Positions 42,467 to 51,581 of a stretch of DNA of 64,000 nt are shown in pieces; position 1 is the stretch's first letter; the number at the start of each line of letters is the position of its first letter. Source of the stretch: CAVSKL01 sp963728475 [NCBI: Candidatus Eiseniibacteriota bacterium] (lineage in GTDB: Bacteria > Eisenbacteria > RBG-16-71-46 > JABDJR01); contig CAVSKL010000003.1 of NCBI GenBank assembly GCA_963728475.1, positions 620,001 to 684,000 on the forward strand, in the 5' to 3' direction. A program made the position numbers and the translations under genes. The notes beneath the pieces were generated by a model, which worked only from the letters and a program-made list of their open reading frames with translations, searched no databases and was not told the DNA's origin.

Positions 42467-42830
42467 TCGATCGGAGGCGTGCTCGGGTGGAATGGCGGAG
42501 GGGTCGCCGGCTCCGGGCTCGGAATCCGGAGCGCCGCTTCTCCGTTCGCGTCATCCGCGGGCGGGGCGGGGTGCGCCCCGGCCGGCCCGTTCCCTCGGGG
42601 CGGCGGCGAAGGGGAGGTGGGCCGGCCGCGCATCGGCGGCGCTCCCCGGCATCCGGCGCTCCCGGCATCCGGCGCTCCAGCGTCCGGCGCTCCCCGGCAT
42701 CCGGCGCTCCAGCGTCCGGCGCTCCGGCATCCGGCACCTCCGGCGCTCCCGGCATCCGGCACCTCCGGCGCTCCCGGCATCCGGCGCGGCCGCGCTCGAC
42801 CGCGAGCGGGTCTGGTATTCCAACGGGCGC
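42467..42830. other. 364-base gene-free stretch between the HNH and E1 genes
   Basis: The left part has no recognisable feature. The right part, about 42640-42797, is an irregular array of 15-18 base units built on GGCATCCGGCGCTCC and CAGCGTCCGGCGCTCC (roughly nine copies). No terminator with a T run is seen for either convergent gene. Confidence 0.7.
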
Positions 42831-44939
42831 CTAGTACCCGGCCAGTTCCCTGAGGTCGGCCGCGATGCGCTCGGCGCTGGGGAGGATGACCTCTTCCAGG
42901 TTCGGGGCGTAGGCCACGGGGACGTCCATCCCCGCGTGCCGTCGGACCGGTGCGTCGAGGTATTCGAACAGGTTCTCGCCGATCCAGGCCGCGATCTCGG
43001 CTCCGTAGCCCCAGGTGCGGTTGTCCTCGTAGGCCACCATCGCCTTGGCCGTCTTCTTCACGCTGGCGGAGACCGTCTCCTTGTCCCACGGCGAGAGCGA
43101 GCGGAGGTCGATCACCTCCACCGACAGGCCCTCCTTCTCCAGTTCCTTGGCCGCCATCTCGGCCCGGCGCACGATCGCCCCGTAGGTGACCACGGTCACG
43201 TCGGTCCCCTCGCGGGTTACCCGCGCCTTGCCGAACGGGATCATGTAGTCCGGCCCCGGCTTGGCCCCCTTGGCGTAGGGCTGGCGGTAGAGGTGCTTGT
43301 GCTCCAGGAACAGGACCGGGTCGTCGGAGCGGATCGCGGTGCGCAACAGGCCGTTCGCATCCAGCGCGTTGGACGGCATCACCACCCGGAGCCCGGGGCT
43401 GTGGGTGAACAGCACCTCGCCCGACTGGCTGTGGTAGACCGCGCCTCCCCCCAGGTAGCCCCCGATCGGCACCCGGATCACCACCGGGCACTTCCAGTGG
43501 CCGCCGCTCCGCCACCGCATCATCGCCAATTCGTTTCTAATCTGGTGGAACGCGGGCCAGATGTAGTCGAAGAACTGGATCTCCACCACCGGCTTGATCC
43601 CCCGGGTGGCCATCCCGATCGCCCGGCCCACGATGTTGGCCTCGGCGAGAGGGGAGTTGAACACCCGGTCCGACCCGAAGCGGCGCTGAAGCCCCGAGGT
43701 CGCCTTGAACACCCCGCCCTTCCCCTTCACCACCGGCAACGCCTCTTCCTTGGTGGCGTCGGCCACGTCCTCTCCGAACACCACGATCCGGGGATCGCGC
43801 TCCAGCTCGTCGTGGAGGCAGAGATTGATCAGCTCCACCACCGAGACCTCGTCCCCGCCCGGTTCGGGGTCGGTGTCGAACTCCGGGGAGGTGGGATCCA
43901 CCTCCTCGGAGTAGAGGTGCGCCTGGACCGAACCCGGCGCCGGCTTTCCGGCCTCGGTGGCGGTGTCGACCGCCGCCGAGATCTGCTCGTCGACCGCGGC
44001 GTGCAAAGCATCCAGCTTGGCCTTGGTCAGCACCCCGTCGTCCAGGAGCATCTTCTGGAACCTCACGATGCAGTCCCGCGCCTCCTCCTCGGCCAGCTCC
44101 TCAGGGGTCCGGTAAGCGCGATGGTCGTCCGACATGGAGTGGCTGTAGGGACGGGTGACGTGGGCATGGGCCAGGGCGGGACCCTTCCGCTCGCGGCAGT
44201 GGGAGATCAGGCGATCCAGGGCCCGGTATGACTCCACCGGATCGGTGCCGTCGAATTCCTCGATCAGGAGCCCCTCGAATCCGGAGAGCGCCTTGCTGAT
44301 GCTGCCGCCCGGCGTCTGGACCCCGACTGGTACGCTGATCGCGTAACCGTTGTCCTCAACCATGAACAGCACCGGGAGCCGGTTCACGCAGGCGGCGGAG
44401 GCCGCCTCCCAGAACTCGCCTTCGCTGGTGGCGCCGTCCCCGATCGACACGTAGACCACCTCGTCCTCCTGGAAGCGGGGCTTGCCGGGGAGGTCGGGAT
44501 GGCGGGCGAAGAAGAGGCCCGCCTCGGCGCAGCCCACCGCCTGCAGGCACTGGGTGCCGGTCGGACTCGACTGGGAGACGATGTTGTACTTGGCGTGACC
44601 CCAGTGGCTGGGCATCTGGCGGCCCGCGCTGGCCGGGTCGTCGACCGCCCCCACCCCTTCCAGGAGCATCTCCCGGGGAGAGACGCCCAGCTCCAGGCAC
44701 AGCGCCCGGTCGCGGTAGTACGGGTAGAACCAGTCGTAGCCGGGGCGGAGCAGCATCCCGGCGGCGGTGAGCGCGGCCTCGTGGCCGGCCCCGCTGATCT
44801 GGAAATAGTACTGGTTCCGCCGCTTCAGCCGGATTTCGGCGTCGTCCATGCGCCGGGACAGGACCATGTTCCGGTAGATCCCGATCAACTGGTCCTGATC
44901 CAGGGCGCGTTCGCCGGACTTCTGATCTCTCACGGCCAT
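42831..44939 (-). CDS. Fused alpha-beta E1 component of a 2-oxoacid dehydrogenase complex
   Basis: 702 residues. The first ~340 are the alpha subunit: thiamine motif '[15 protein letters not shown]' to 'VEDNGYAIS', and the phosphorylation-loop region '[14 protein letters not shown]'. From about 380 the beta subunit follows ('[12 protein letters not shown]', '[15 protein letters not shown]', '[16 protein letters not shown]'). Such fusions decarboxylate branched-chain 2-oxoacids or pyruvate and pass the acyl group to a lipoyl E2. No E2 or E3 gene is nearby. The start at 44939 is preferred; a longer frame to 45077 would overlap the likely promoter. Confidence 0.92.
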   Translation of the reverse strand: MAVRDQKSGERALDQDQLIGIYRNMVLSRRMDDAEIRLKRRNQYYFQISGAGHEAALTAAGMLLRPGYDWFYPYYRDRALCLELGVSPREMLLEGVGAVDDPASAGRQMPSHWGHAKYNIVSQSSPTGTQCLQAVGCAEAGLFFARHPDLPGKPRFQEDEVVYVSIGDGATSEGEFWEAASAACVNRLPVLFMVEDNGYAISVPVGVQTPGGSISKALSGFEGLLIEEFDGTDPVESYRALDRLISHCRERKGPALAHAHVTRPYSHSMSDDHRAYRTPEELAEEEARDCIVRFQKMLLDDGVLTKAKLDALHAAVDEQISAAVDTATEAGKPAPGSVQAHLYSEEVDPTSPEFDTDPEPGGDEVSVVELINLCLHDELERDPRIVVFGEDVADATKEEALPVVKGKGGVFKATSGLQRRFGSDRVFNSPLAEANIVGRAIGMATRGIKPVVEIQFFDYIWPAFHQIRNELAMMRWRSGGHWKCPVVIRVPIGGYLGGGAVYHSQSGEVLFTHSPGLRVVMPSNALDANGLLRTAIRSDDPVLFLEHKHLYRQPYAKGAKPGPDYMIPFGKARVTREGTDVTVVTYGAIVRRAEMAAKELEKEGLSVEVIDLRSLSPWDKETVSASVKKTAKAMVAYEDNRTWGYGAEIAAWIGENLFEYLDAPVRRHAGMDVPVAYAPNLEEVILPSAERIAADLRELAGY

Positions 44940-45075
44940 GACGCTTGAATCTCCTGCTCTGAGTCGATGAATCGAAGGCGAGACGGCGCTGCCGCGGCCG
45001 GCTGCCGGCGCGAGGACGGCGCATGCATGACAAGCGGGCGGGGCGGGAGGCCGCGGCTCCCGGTAAGCCCGATCC

Positions 45076-45105
45076 ATTCTACTAGATTCCCCGGTCCCAA
45101 GCCAA
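45076..45105 (-). promoter_or_regulatory. Promoter for the E1 gene
   Basis: Minus strand reads TTGGCT (45105-45100), 18-base spacer, TAGAAT (45081-45076). The leader to ATG 44939 would be about 130 bases. Confidence 0.45.
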
Positions 45106-45216
45106 CCGGTTGCGCGCGTTGACGGTACGGCATCCCACCAAGGTCCCGGGCCCCGGATCGGGGGGGGAATCGAGGTCGGAGCCGCGAGACCGGGGGCTGG
45201 GGGCCGTGTCGGCGGG

Positions 45217-45312
45217 GCTGAGGCGGAACTGAGGTGGAACTGAGGCGGAGCCGAGGCGGAACTGAGGAACTGAGGCGGAGCCGGGGCGGAGCCGGGCCGG
45301 AACCGGGGTGGA
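45217..45312. repeat. Short degenerate tandem repeat GAGGCGGA(A/G)C(T/C)
   Basis: Seven or so copies of an 11-12 base unit in tandem, with later copies drifting to GGGGCGGAGCC. Confidence 0.75.
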
Positions 45313-45488
45313 GCGGAGCCCGAGTCGGAGCCCCCCGCCGGGGTCCCGATTCCCGGCCGGGAAAACGGTTGGCTTGCCCGCGGCTTCCGGTTACCCTAGG
45401 CCCCGTCTTTTTGGCCGGGTGGCCGGGTGGCCGGTCGGCGCCTCGCGCCCGCGCTGGCTTCGGCCTTGTACCTCCTATCGAGGGCACG

Positions 45489-46721
45489 ATGGAGTCAAAA
45501 CCGATCTCGTCCCCCGTCCCCGAGGCGGCGGCACACGCTGACATCTTCCGCAAGGCCTACACGTTCACGCGGGCTCGTGAGGTCAAGGAAGCGGGCTTCT
45601 ACCCGTACTTCATTCCCATCAGCGCGTCCGCCGCCAATGAAGTGACGGTGGACGGCCACCGGCTGGTGATGGCCGGCTCCAACAACTACCTGGGGTACAC
45701 CCACGACCCGCGGGTGATGGAGGCGGCGGCCCAGGCCGCCCGCAAGTACGGCACCGGCTGCACCGGGAGCCGTTTCCTGAACGGCACCCTGGATATCCAC
45801 GAGAAGCTCGAGGCGGACCTCGCCGAGTTCAACCACAAGGAAGCGTCCCTGGTGTTCAGCACCGGCTTCCAGACCAACCTCGGCACCATCTCCAGCCTGG
45901 TCGGACGCGACGACGTGGTGGTCACCGACAAGCTCGACCACGCCAGCATCGTGGACGGTTGCCGGCTCTCCTTCGGCGAGACCCGCCGTTTCCGCCACAA
46001 CGACATGAAGGACCTGGAAGCGGTCCTGAGCGCCATCGATTCCCGCCGGGGACGGATGGTGGTGGTGGACGGCGTGTTCTCCATGGAGGGGGACCTCGCC
46101 CCGCTCCCCGAGCTGGTTGCCGCCTGCCGCCGCCACGGGGCCCGGCTCCTGGTGGACGAGGCCCACGCGGTCGGGGTGATGGGCAGGTCCGGGATCGGGT
46201 CCGCCGAGGAGAAGGGCGTCCTCGACGAGGTTGACCTCCTGGTCGGCACCTTCTCGAAGTCGTTCGCCTCCATCGGCGGCTACGTGGCCGGCGAGGAGGC
46301 GGTGATCAACTACATGAAGCACCACGCCCGGAGCCTCATCTTCAGCGCCAGCATGCCCCCCTACGCGGTGGCCACGGTGCAGAAGTGTCTCGAGCTCATG
46401 AGACAGGAGCCGGAACGGCGGGACCGGGTGAAGGAGATCGGCCGGCGCATGCGGGACGAATTCCGCCGCATGGGTTTCGACACCGGCGACTCCGAGACTC
46501 CCATCGTGCCGGTGGTGATCGGGGCGATGGAACGCACCTTCATGTTCTGGAAACGGCTCTATGAGGAGGGCGTCTTCACCAACCCCGTGGTCGCGCCCGC
46601 GGTTCCCGAGTCTTCGAGCCGCATCCGCACCTCCTACATGGCGACCCACACCGACGAGAACCTGGAGACGATCCTCGCCGCCTTCAAGAAGGTGGGTCGG
46701 GAGCTGGGCATCATCTCCTAG
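45489..46721 (+). CDS. spt: Serine palmitoyltransferase-like alpha-oxoamine synthase
   Basis: 410 residues. 'MAGSNNYLGYTHDPRVMEAA', 'KYGTGCTGSRFLNGTLDIHE', 'LVDEAHAVGVMG' and the PLP lysine Lys257 in 'GTFSKSFASIGGY' define the alpha-oxoamine synthase family. The N-terminal 'EVKEAGFYPYFIPIS' is characteristic of the bacterial serine palmitoyltransferase branch rather than BioF or Kbl. It would condense serine with a fatty acyl thioester to 3-ketosphinganine in the cytoplasm. The following three genes fit ceramide formation and head-group attachment, which strengthens the call. A role as a different acyl-CoA:amino-acid synthase remains possible. Confidence 0.85.
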   Translation: MESKPISSPVPEAAAHADIFRKAYTFTRAREVKEAGFYPYFIPISASAANEVTVDGHRLVMAGSNNYLGYTHDPRVMEAAAQAARKYGTGCTGSRFLNGTLDIHEKLEADLAEFNHKEASLVFSTGFQTNLGTISSLVGRDDVVVTDKLDHASIVDGCRLSFGETRRFRHNDMKDLEAVLSAIDSRRGRMVVVDGVFSMEGDLAPLPELVAACRRHGARLLVDEAHAVGVMGRSGIGSAEEKGVLDEVDLLVGTFSKSFASIGGYVAGEEAVINYMKHHARSLIFSASMPPYAVATVQKCLELMRQEPERRDRVKEIGRRMRDEFRRMGFDTGDSETPIVPVVIGAMERTFMFWKRLYEEGVFTNPVVAPAVPESSSRIRTSYMATHTDENLETILAAFKKVGRELGIIS

Positions 46722-46783
46722 GGATCCGCCGGGCCGCCGGCCCCGGCTCCCGGGGGGATCTTCCGGCGTGGCGGCGGGTTCAG

Positions 46784-46789
46784 TACTTT
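46784..46789 (+). promoter_or_regulatory. TACTTT -10-like box before the ceramide synthase candidate
   Basis: TACTTT with TTCCGG 17 bases upstream (46761-46766). Weak match; the 85-base gap after spt leaves room for an internal promoter. Confidence 0.25.
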
Positions 46790-46806
46790 AGCCGGAGTCA
46801 GGACAC

Positions 46807-47934
46807 ATGCCGCTCACCGTGGAGCCGGTCCGGACCGGCAAGGACGTGCACGCTTTCGTCGTCTACCCGTGGTCGTTGTACCGCGATGATCCTCACTGGA
46901 TCCCCCCCCTCATCGGCGACGTGAAGGCGCTTCTCGACCCCGGCAAGAACCCTTTCTTCGAGCACGGCGAGATGCAGGCCTACCTTGCCCGGCGGGACGG
47001 GCGGATCGTAGGCCGGATCGCCGCCGTCCGGAACCGCGCCCACGAGGAATTTCAGCAGGAGGCGGTGGGATTCTTCGGTTTCTACGAGTCCGAGAACGAG
47101 CCCGCGGTGGCCTCGGCGCTCCTGGACGCCGCCCGGGGATGGCTGCGGGAACGCGGGCTCCCGGTCATGCGCGGCCCCGCCAACCCCACCTCCAACGACG
47201 AGTACGGAATGCTGGTCCAGGGTTTCGATACCCCGCCCATGGTGATGATGCCGCACGCCCGGCCGTACTACGACGCGCTCATGACCGGCGCGGGCCTGGA
47301 GAAGGAAAAGGACCTCCTCGCCTACATCTACGAGGACTCGGCGCGGGCCGTCCCCGAACGCCTGGAGCGGGGGGCGGCGCTGGCCGAGAAGCGGAATCCC
47401 GGGGTCGTCGTGCGGCCGCTCGAGAAGAAGCACTTCGACCGGGACGTGGGCGCGTTCCGCACGGTGTACAACCAGGCCTGGGAGCGGAACTGGGGCTTCG
47501 TCCCCATGACCGCCCACGAGATCGACCACATGGCCAAGCAGCTGAAACCGGTGGTGGACCCGGGCCTGGTCCTGATCGCGGAGAAGAACGGGCAACCGGT
47601 GGGGTTCGCCCTGGGGCTGCCCGACCTCAACCAGGCCATGAAGAAGGCCAACGGCCGGCTTTTTCCCCTGGGGCTGGTCAAGGTGCTGCTGGCGGCGCGG
47701 AATCTGGACCGGGCGCGGATCCTGGTCCTGGGGGTGATCAAGGAGTACCGGAAGACCGGGATCGACGTCCTCCTCTACCGCGACCTCTTCCGTTACGGGT
47801 TGAAGAAGGGGTACCGGGTGGGGGAGTTCTCCTGGATCCTGGAGGACAACATGGCCATCCGGACCCCCCTCGAGAATTTCGGGGCGCGGGTGTACAAGGT
47901 CTACCGGGTGTATCACGGGCCGACCGGGAAGTAG
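46807..47934 (+). CDS. GNAT-fold acyltransferase, bacterial ceramide synthase candidate (bCerS-like)
   Basis: 375 residues, no signal peptide. The start 'FVVYPWSLYRDDPHWIPPL' and the central 'RGPANPTSNDEYGMLVQGFD' are typical of a large GNAT-like family widely found beside bacterial spt genes; the C-terminal half holds 'NWGFVPMTAHEIDHMAKQL' and 'FSWILEDNMAIR'. In Caulobacter a protein of this general type acylates the sphingoid base (bCerS). Here it follows spt by 85 bases and precedes an epimerase-type reductase by 16, so acylation of 3-ketosphinganine or sphinganine is the best inference. Substrate and activity are untested. Confidence 0.72.
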   Translation: MPLTVEPVRTGKDVHAFVVYPWSLYRDDPHWIPPLIGDVKALLDPGKNPFFEHGEMQAYLARRDGRIVGRIAAVRNRAHEEFQQEAVGFFGFYESENEPAVASALLDAARGWLRERGLPVMRGPANPTSNDEYGMLVQGFDTPPMVMMPHARPYYDALMTGAGLEKEKDLLAYIYEDSARAVPERLERGAALAEKRNPGVVVRPLEKKHFDRDVGAFRTVYNQAWERNWGFVPMTAHEIDHMAKQLKPVVDPGLVLIAEKNGQPVGFALGLPDLNQAMKKANGRLFPLGLVKVLLAARNLDRARILVLGVIKEYRKTGIDVLLYRDLFRYGLKKGYRVGEFSWILEDNMAIRTPLENFGARVYKVYRVYHGPTGK

Positions 47935-47950
47935 GCGGGCGCGGAGCGAC

Positions 47951-48934
47951 ATGGCCAGGGCGCTGGTAACGGGGGCCAACGGGTTCGTGGGGAGCCATCT
48001 CGCGGAGCTCCTGCTCGAGCGGGGGTGGGAGGTTCGCTGCCTGGCCCGCAAGTCCTCACCGGTGCGCTGGCTGCCCCGTTCCGGGGTGGAGATCGCCTGG
48101 GGCGAGGTCACCGATCCCGGAAGCCTCCCCGCCGCGCTCCGGAACGTGGACGTGGTGTTCCACCTGGCCGGGGTCGTGCGCGCGCCCGACGAGGCCGCCT
48201 ACCTCCGCGTCAACGCGCAAGGGACCCGGAACCTGGCCCGCGCGGCGGCGGCGGCGGAGACCCCTCCCCGGCGGATCCTCTTGATGAGCAGCCTGGCCGC
48301 GGTGGGGCCGACCACCCGCGATCATCCCCGCCGCGAGGACGATCCCCCCGATCCGCAGGGCGGCTACGGCCGGAGCAAGCTCCGGGCGGAAGCGGCCCTG
48401 GCCGAGGCGGCGGGGGGCGTGCCCTGGACGGTGGTGCGCCCCGGCGCGGTCTACGGGCCCCGCGACGACGCGTTCCTTCTCCTCGCCAAGCTGGTCCGGC
48501 GCGGATGGTTTCCGCAGGTCGGCCGGGAGCCGCAGCCGGTGCAGATCGTCCATGTCCGCGATGCGGCCGAGGGCTCGCTGGCCGCGGCGGAGTCGCCGCG
48601 TTCGGTGGGCCGGGTCTACCATCTCGCCCATCCCGAGCCCGCCACCTGGGAGTCGCTGGGCCGGATCATGGCCGCGCGGCTCGGCCGGCCGGTGCGCCGC
48701 CTCCCCGTCCCGCGGTGGGCGGTGGGCTTGCTCGCCCGCGGCTCGAGCCTGCTTTCGAGCGCCACCGGGCGGGCCAACCATCTTCCCGGGGACCGGCTGC
48801 GGGGGCTCCTGGTTCCGGCCTGGACCTGCGACGTTTCGCGGCTCCGGGAGGAGGTCGGCTTCACCGCCGGGATCGACGCCGGGGCCGGGGTGCCGGCCAC
48901 GGTGGACTGGTATCGCGAGGTGGGCTGGCTATGA
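47951..48934 (+). CDS. NAD-dependent epimerase/dehydratase family reductase, ceramide reductase candidate (CerR-like)
   Basis: 327 residues. The extended-SDR cofactor motif is 'VTGANGFVGSHL' (Gly8, Gly11, Gly14), and 'YGRSK' supplies Tyr139 and Lys143. 'VDVVFHLAGVVRAPDE' and 'VVRPGAVYGPRDDAF' are family-typical. In Caulobacter and Bacteroides an enzyme of this family reduces the 3-keto group during ceramide synthesis; location between the acyltransferase and the PAP2 gene supports the same job. It shares an ATGA overlap with the next gene. A sugar or steroid substrate cannot be excluded by sequence alone. Confidence 0.75.
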   Translation: MARALVTGANGFVGSHLAELLLERGWEVRCLARKSSPVRWLPRSGVEIAWGEVTDPGSLPAALRNVDVVFHLAGVVRAPDEAAYLRVNAQGTRNLARAAAAAETPPRRILLMSSLAAVGPTTRDHPRREDDPPDPQGGYGRSKLRAEAALAEAAGGVPWTVVRPGAVYGPRDDAFLLLAKLVRRGWFPQVGREPQPVQIVHVRDAAEGSLAAAESPRSVGRVYHLAHPEPATWESLGRIMAARLGRPVRRLPVPRWAVGLLARGSSLLSSATGRANHLPGDRLRGLLVPAWTCDVSRLREEVGFTAGIDAGAGVPATVDWYREVGWL

Positions 48935-49899
48935 GGCGCGGCGAGCGGGGAAGGGGGAAGCCCGCCGAAAAACCTCCGGCCGCGACGGGCGGGATCGCGA
49001 ACCCCACCGCCTTCCGACCGGTGGATCTCTACACCCTCGCGTACCTAGCCTTCGGCCTGGCGCTCCTCCTCCTCTTCCCCGGCCGCGTGCCCCATCCCTA
49101 CCGGCTGGCCGCCTACCATGCCGCGGGAATGGCCGCGCTGATCGCCGCGCGGCGCCTCGGGCTGGGACGCGCCCGGCTCGGGACGATCCTCCTCGACTTC
49201 TATCCCCTTCCCCTGTTCGCGGCCCTCTACACCGAGGTCGCGGTCCTGAACCGGCTCCTGCACCGGGGGGTCTTCCTGGACGCCGGCATCCAGCGGGTGG
49301 AGGCGTTCCTGTTCCGGAGCCAGCCCGCCCGCGACCTTCACCTCATGGTCCCCTGGCGGCCGCTCGGCGAGTACCTGCACCTGGGTTACTTTTCCTATTA
49401 CTTCCTTCTCCCCGGACTCGCCTTTACCCTCTGGTTCCGCCGCTCCCGGGAGGCGTACCACACCGCGGTGGCCTGCGTGGGCCTGGCTTTCTACGTCTGC
49501 TTCGGGTTCTTCATCGCCATGCCGGTGGCCGGACCGTATTACGCGTTCCTTCACAGCGACCCCGACAAGGTGGGGTATCTCCTCCCTCACCTGGTGCGGT
49601 GGCTCCTGAGCCGGGGCTCCTCGATCGGGGCGGCCTTCCCCTCCAGCCACGTGGCGGTGTCGGTGACGATCTGGATCATGGCCATGCGCTACCACCGGCG
49701 GTTGGCGACGGTCTACGCGTTCCTGGTGCCGGCGCTGGCCCTGGGCGCGATCTACGGCGGGTATCACTACGCCACCGACGTCACCGCCGGGGCGATCCTG
49801 GCGGTGCTGGTGGGGACCTTGGGGCACCGCGCCACCCTCGCGCTCTACCGGCGCGCGGCCACCGGCTCCGGGTTGAGCGCGGCCCGCCGAGGGAGTTGA
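48931..49899 (+). CDS. PAP2-superfamily membrane phosphatase/phosphotransferase, possible phosphoceramide synthase
   Basis: 322 residues, about six membrane helices after a charged N-terminus. Motif C2 is 'GAAFPSSHVAVSV' (His240) and motif C3 'GGYHYATDVTAG' (His279, Asp283), the catalytic pair of the PAP2_3 group that includes inositol-phosphorylceramide synthases. The overlap with the reductase gene and the cluster order suggest it adds or removes a phospho-head-group on ceramide at the membrane. It could equally be a general lipid phosphatase. The last codons and stop lie in a 23-bp repeat. Confidence 0.8.
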   Translation: MRRGERGRGKPAEKPPAATGGIANPTAFRPVDLYTLAYLAFGLALLLLFPGRVPHPYRLAAYHAAGMAALIAARRLGLGRARLGTILLDFYPLPLFAALYTEVAVLNRLLHRGVFLDAGIQRVEAFLFRSQPARDLHLMVPWRPLGEYLHLGYFSYYFLLPGLAFTLWFRRSREAYHTAVACVGLAFYVCFGFFIAMPVAGPYYAFLHSDPDKVGYLLPHLVRWLLSRGSSIGAAFPSSHVAVSVTIWIMAMRYHRRLATVYAFLVPALALGAIYGGYHYATDVTAGAILAVLVGTLGHRATLALYRRAATGSGLSAARRGS

Positions 49900-49934
49900 G
49901 GGAGGTCCGCCGAGGGAGTTGAGCGCGGCCCGCC
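49875..49934. repeat. 23-bp tandem repeat spanning the PAP2 stop codon
   Basis: Units begin at 49875, 49898 and 49921 (GAGCGCGGCCCGCCGAGGGA plus GTT, with one changed part in the second). The stop TGA (49897-49899) sits at the junction of units and is recreated at the next one. Confidence 0.8.
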
Positions 49935-49975
49935 GGCCGATTCCCGCGGCGGGCGCGCGGCGAGCCCGGCCCGGT

Positions 49976-51409
49976 TCAGCCCCCGGAGACGACCAGGAGC
50001 CTCGCCGCCTCGGCCTCCAGCTTCTCGGAATCCACCTGCTCGGCGGAGTAGCGAATGAGAAGCCGGTCCTGATTGCGTTCGAAGGCCACGTCCTCCACCC
50101 CACGGATGCGCAACAGGTGCTTGACCAGGACCCTGCGAACGTCGGCCGAGGCCCCGTGGGTGGAAAGTTCGAGCACGGTCAGCTCTTCCGGGTCCTCGAA
50201 GCGGGTGGCGATGATGACCCAGACGAGCGACGAGCCGGCGAGGATCCAGTAGAGGGCCTCGACGTTCCGCTCCAGGAAGATCCCGGAGATGAGCCCGCCC
50301 ACGAACGCGCCGCTGAACTGGCTCATGTTGAAGATGCCGGCGGCGGTTCCCCGGTTGGCCTGCTGGCAGGTCCTGGTCAACAACGCGGGGAACAGCGGTT
50401 CCAGAAGGGCGAAAGCGATGATGAAGAGGAAGAGCCCGAGCACCAGCGCCGCCGTCCCCACCCCGGGCTCGTGGACGCTGGCAGGAACGGTGAGCGCGAT
50501 CACCGCCAGGGCCGCGGCCAGGAGCGCCTTGCCGGCCAGCGCCACCCTCTTGCCGGTCCCGGCGCGCTGGCCGAAGCGGGGGCCCAGGAGCATGACCGAG
50601 AACCCCACGGTGAGAAGCGGCAGGAAGAGCCGCCACTGGTGGCCGGGGGGGATGAAGTCGTTGAGGAGGAAGGGGACGGTCACGAAGAGGGCGGTGAGCG
50701 CCATGTGGAGGTTGAACGCTCCGGCGTCCAGCCGCAGGAGCTGCCGGTTGGTCAGCACCTCGAACAGGTGCTCCCCGGAGTACTCCAGCTCGTCGTGATG
50801 GGAGATCCGGGGCGGATCGGGCACCTTCCACCAGAGCCAGGGCACCGCGGCCACGGTGAGTCCGGCGGTGACCCAGAAGAGCGCCGGCACCCCCAACGTC
50901 TCGGCGGCGGACGGCCCGGCCAGGAGCCCCACCGCGAAGGAGCCGCCGATCGAGATCCCCACCATGGCCATGGCCCGGGTCCGGACCTGGTCCCGGGTCA
51001 GGTCGGCGAGCATGGCCACCACCACCGAGGCGATGGCCCCCATGCCCTGGATCAGGCGCCCGGCCACCATGACCAGCGCGCTGTCGGCCTGGGCGCAGAC
51101 CACCGAGCCCAGGGCAAAGAGGAGGAGCCCGACGGTGAGGACCGGTTTCCGCCCCCACCGGTCGCTCCAGGTTCCGAAGGGGACCTGGAACACGGTCTGG
51201 GTGAGGCCGTAGACCCCCACCGACAACCCGACCAGGAGCGAGGTGCTTCCGGCCAGACCCTTCACGTAGGGGGTCAATACCGGCAGCACCAGGTAGAAGC
51301 CGAGCATGCGTAGGGTGAGGAGGGCGGTCAACCCGCCCACCACCTCCCGTTCCCCCGGGGTGAAAGCCATTGGATCGATCCGGGGGGACCGGGGTTCGGA
51401 ACCATTCAT
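49976..51409 (-). CDS. MFS transporter with C-terminal ferredoxin-like domain (YajR-like)
   Basis: 477 residues from ATG 51409, chosen because TAACCT ends eight bases before it. Twelve membrane helices; motif A reads 'FGTWSDRWGRKPVL' between helices 2 and 3. The last ~60 residues ('VRRVLVKHLLRIRGVEDVAF', 'LLIRYSAEQVDSEKLEAE') form a ferredoxin-like domain, as in E. coli YajR. The transported compound is unknown. It converges on the PAP2 gene and diverges from sufS. Confidence 0.9.
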   Translation of the reverse strand: MNGSEPRSPRIDPMAFTPGEREVVGGLTALLTLRMLGFYLVLPVLTPYVKGLAGSTSLLVGLSVGVYGLTQTVFQVPFGTWSDRWGRKPVLTVGLLLFALGSVVCAQADSALVMVAGRLIQGMGAIASVVVAMLADLTRDQVRTRAMAMVGISIGGSFAVGLLAGPSAAETLGVPALFWVTAGLTVAAVPWLWWKVPDPPRISHHDELEYSGEHLFEVLTNRQLLRLDAGAFNLHMALTALFVTVPFLLNDFIPPGHQWRLFLPLLTVGFSVMLLGPRFGQRAGTGKRVALAGKALLAAALAVIALTVPASVHEPGVGTAALVLGLFLFIIAFALLEPLFPALLTRTCQQANRGTAAGIFNMSQFSGAFVGGLISGIFLERNVEALYWILAGSSLVWVIIATRFEDPEELTVLELSTHGASADVRRVLVKHLLRIRGVEDVAFERNQDRLLIRYSAEQVDSEKLEAEAARLLVVSGG

Positions 51410-51417
51410 GGACAAGT

Positions 51418-51423
51418 AGGTTA
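51418..51423 (-). promoter_or_regulatory. TAACCT -10-like box for the MFS gene
   Basis: Minus strand TTAACCTACTTGTCC then ATG 51409: eight bases between box and start, with no Shine-Dalgarno. Confidence 0.4.
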
Positions 51424-51569
51424 AGGGCCCCGTTCCCCCCCGGCCACCGCAAAAGGGGCTGGCCGGGGGGGCAGGCGCAGAGATGACAATTGTTGTCGTC
51501 TTTAAGAACGCGTTATGCTCGGGACGGGTTCCTGCACGAAGTAGGGTCGGCTCCATCCGCCGGCCGGGA

Positions 51570-51575
51570 GATAAT
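51570..51575 (+). promoter_or_regulatory. GATAAT -10-like box for sufS
   Basis: GATAAT ends six bases before ATG 51582. TTGTCG near 51494 is too far to be its -35. Confidence 0.4.
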
Positions 51576-51581
51576 GTGCCC

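Larger units (their letters stand above)
44940..45488. other. 549-base divergent intergenic region before the sphingolipid-type cluster
   Basis: Holds the likely E1 promoter on the minus strand, an array of 11-12 base units GAGGCGGAACT/GAGGCGGAGCC (about 45217-45312), and the leader of the SPT-like gene. 'CTCCTATCGAGG' 20 bases before ATG 45489 contains a TATCGA that could be its -10. No gene is visible. Confidence 0.6.

Noticed and set aside
42831-45077. Longer start for the E1 gene at 45077
   Set aside because: It would place coding sequence over the TAGAAT/TTGGCT promoter, and the extra residues are unlike the family.
46807-47934. Reading the GNAT-like gene as an ordinary N-acetyltransferase
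   Set aside because: Its length, N-terminal pattern and position between SPT and an epimerase-type reductase fit the ceramide synthase candidate family better, though this is not proven.
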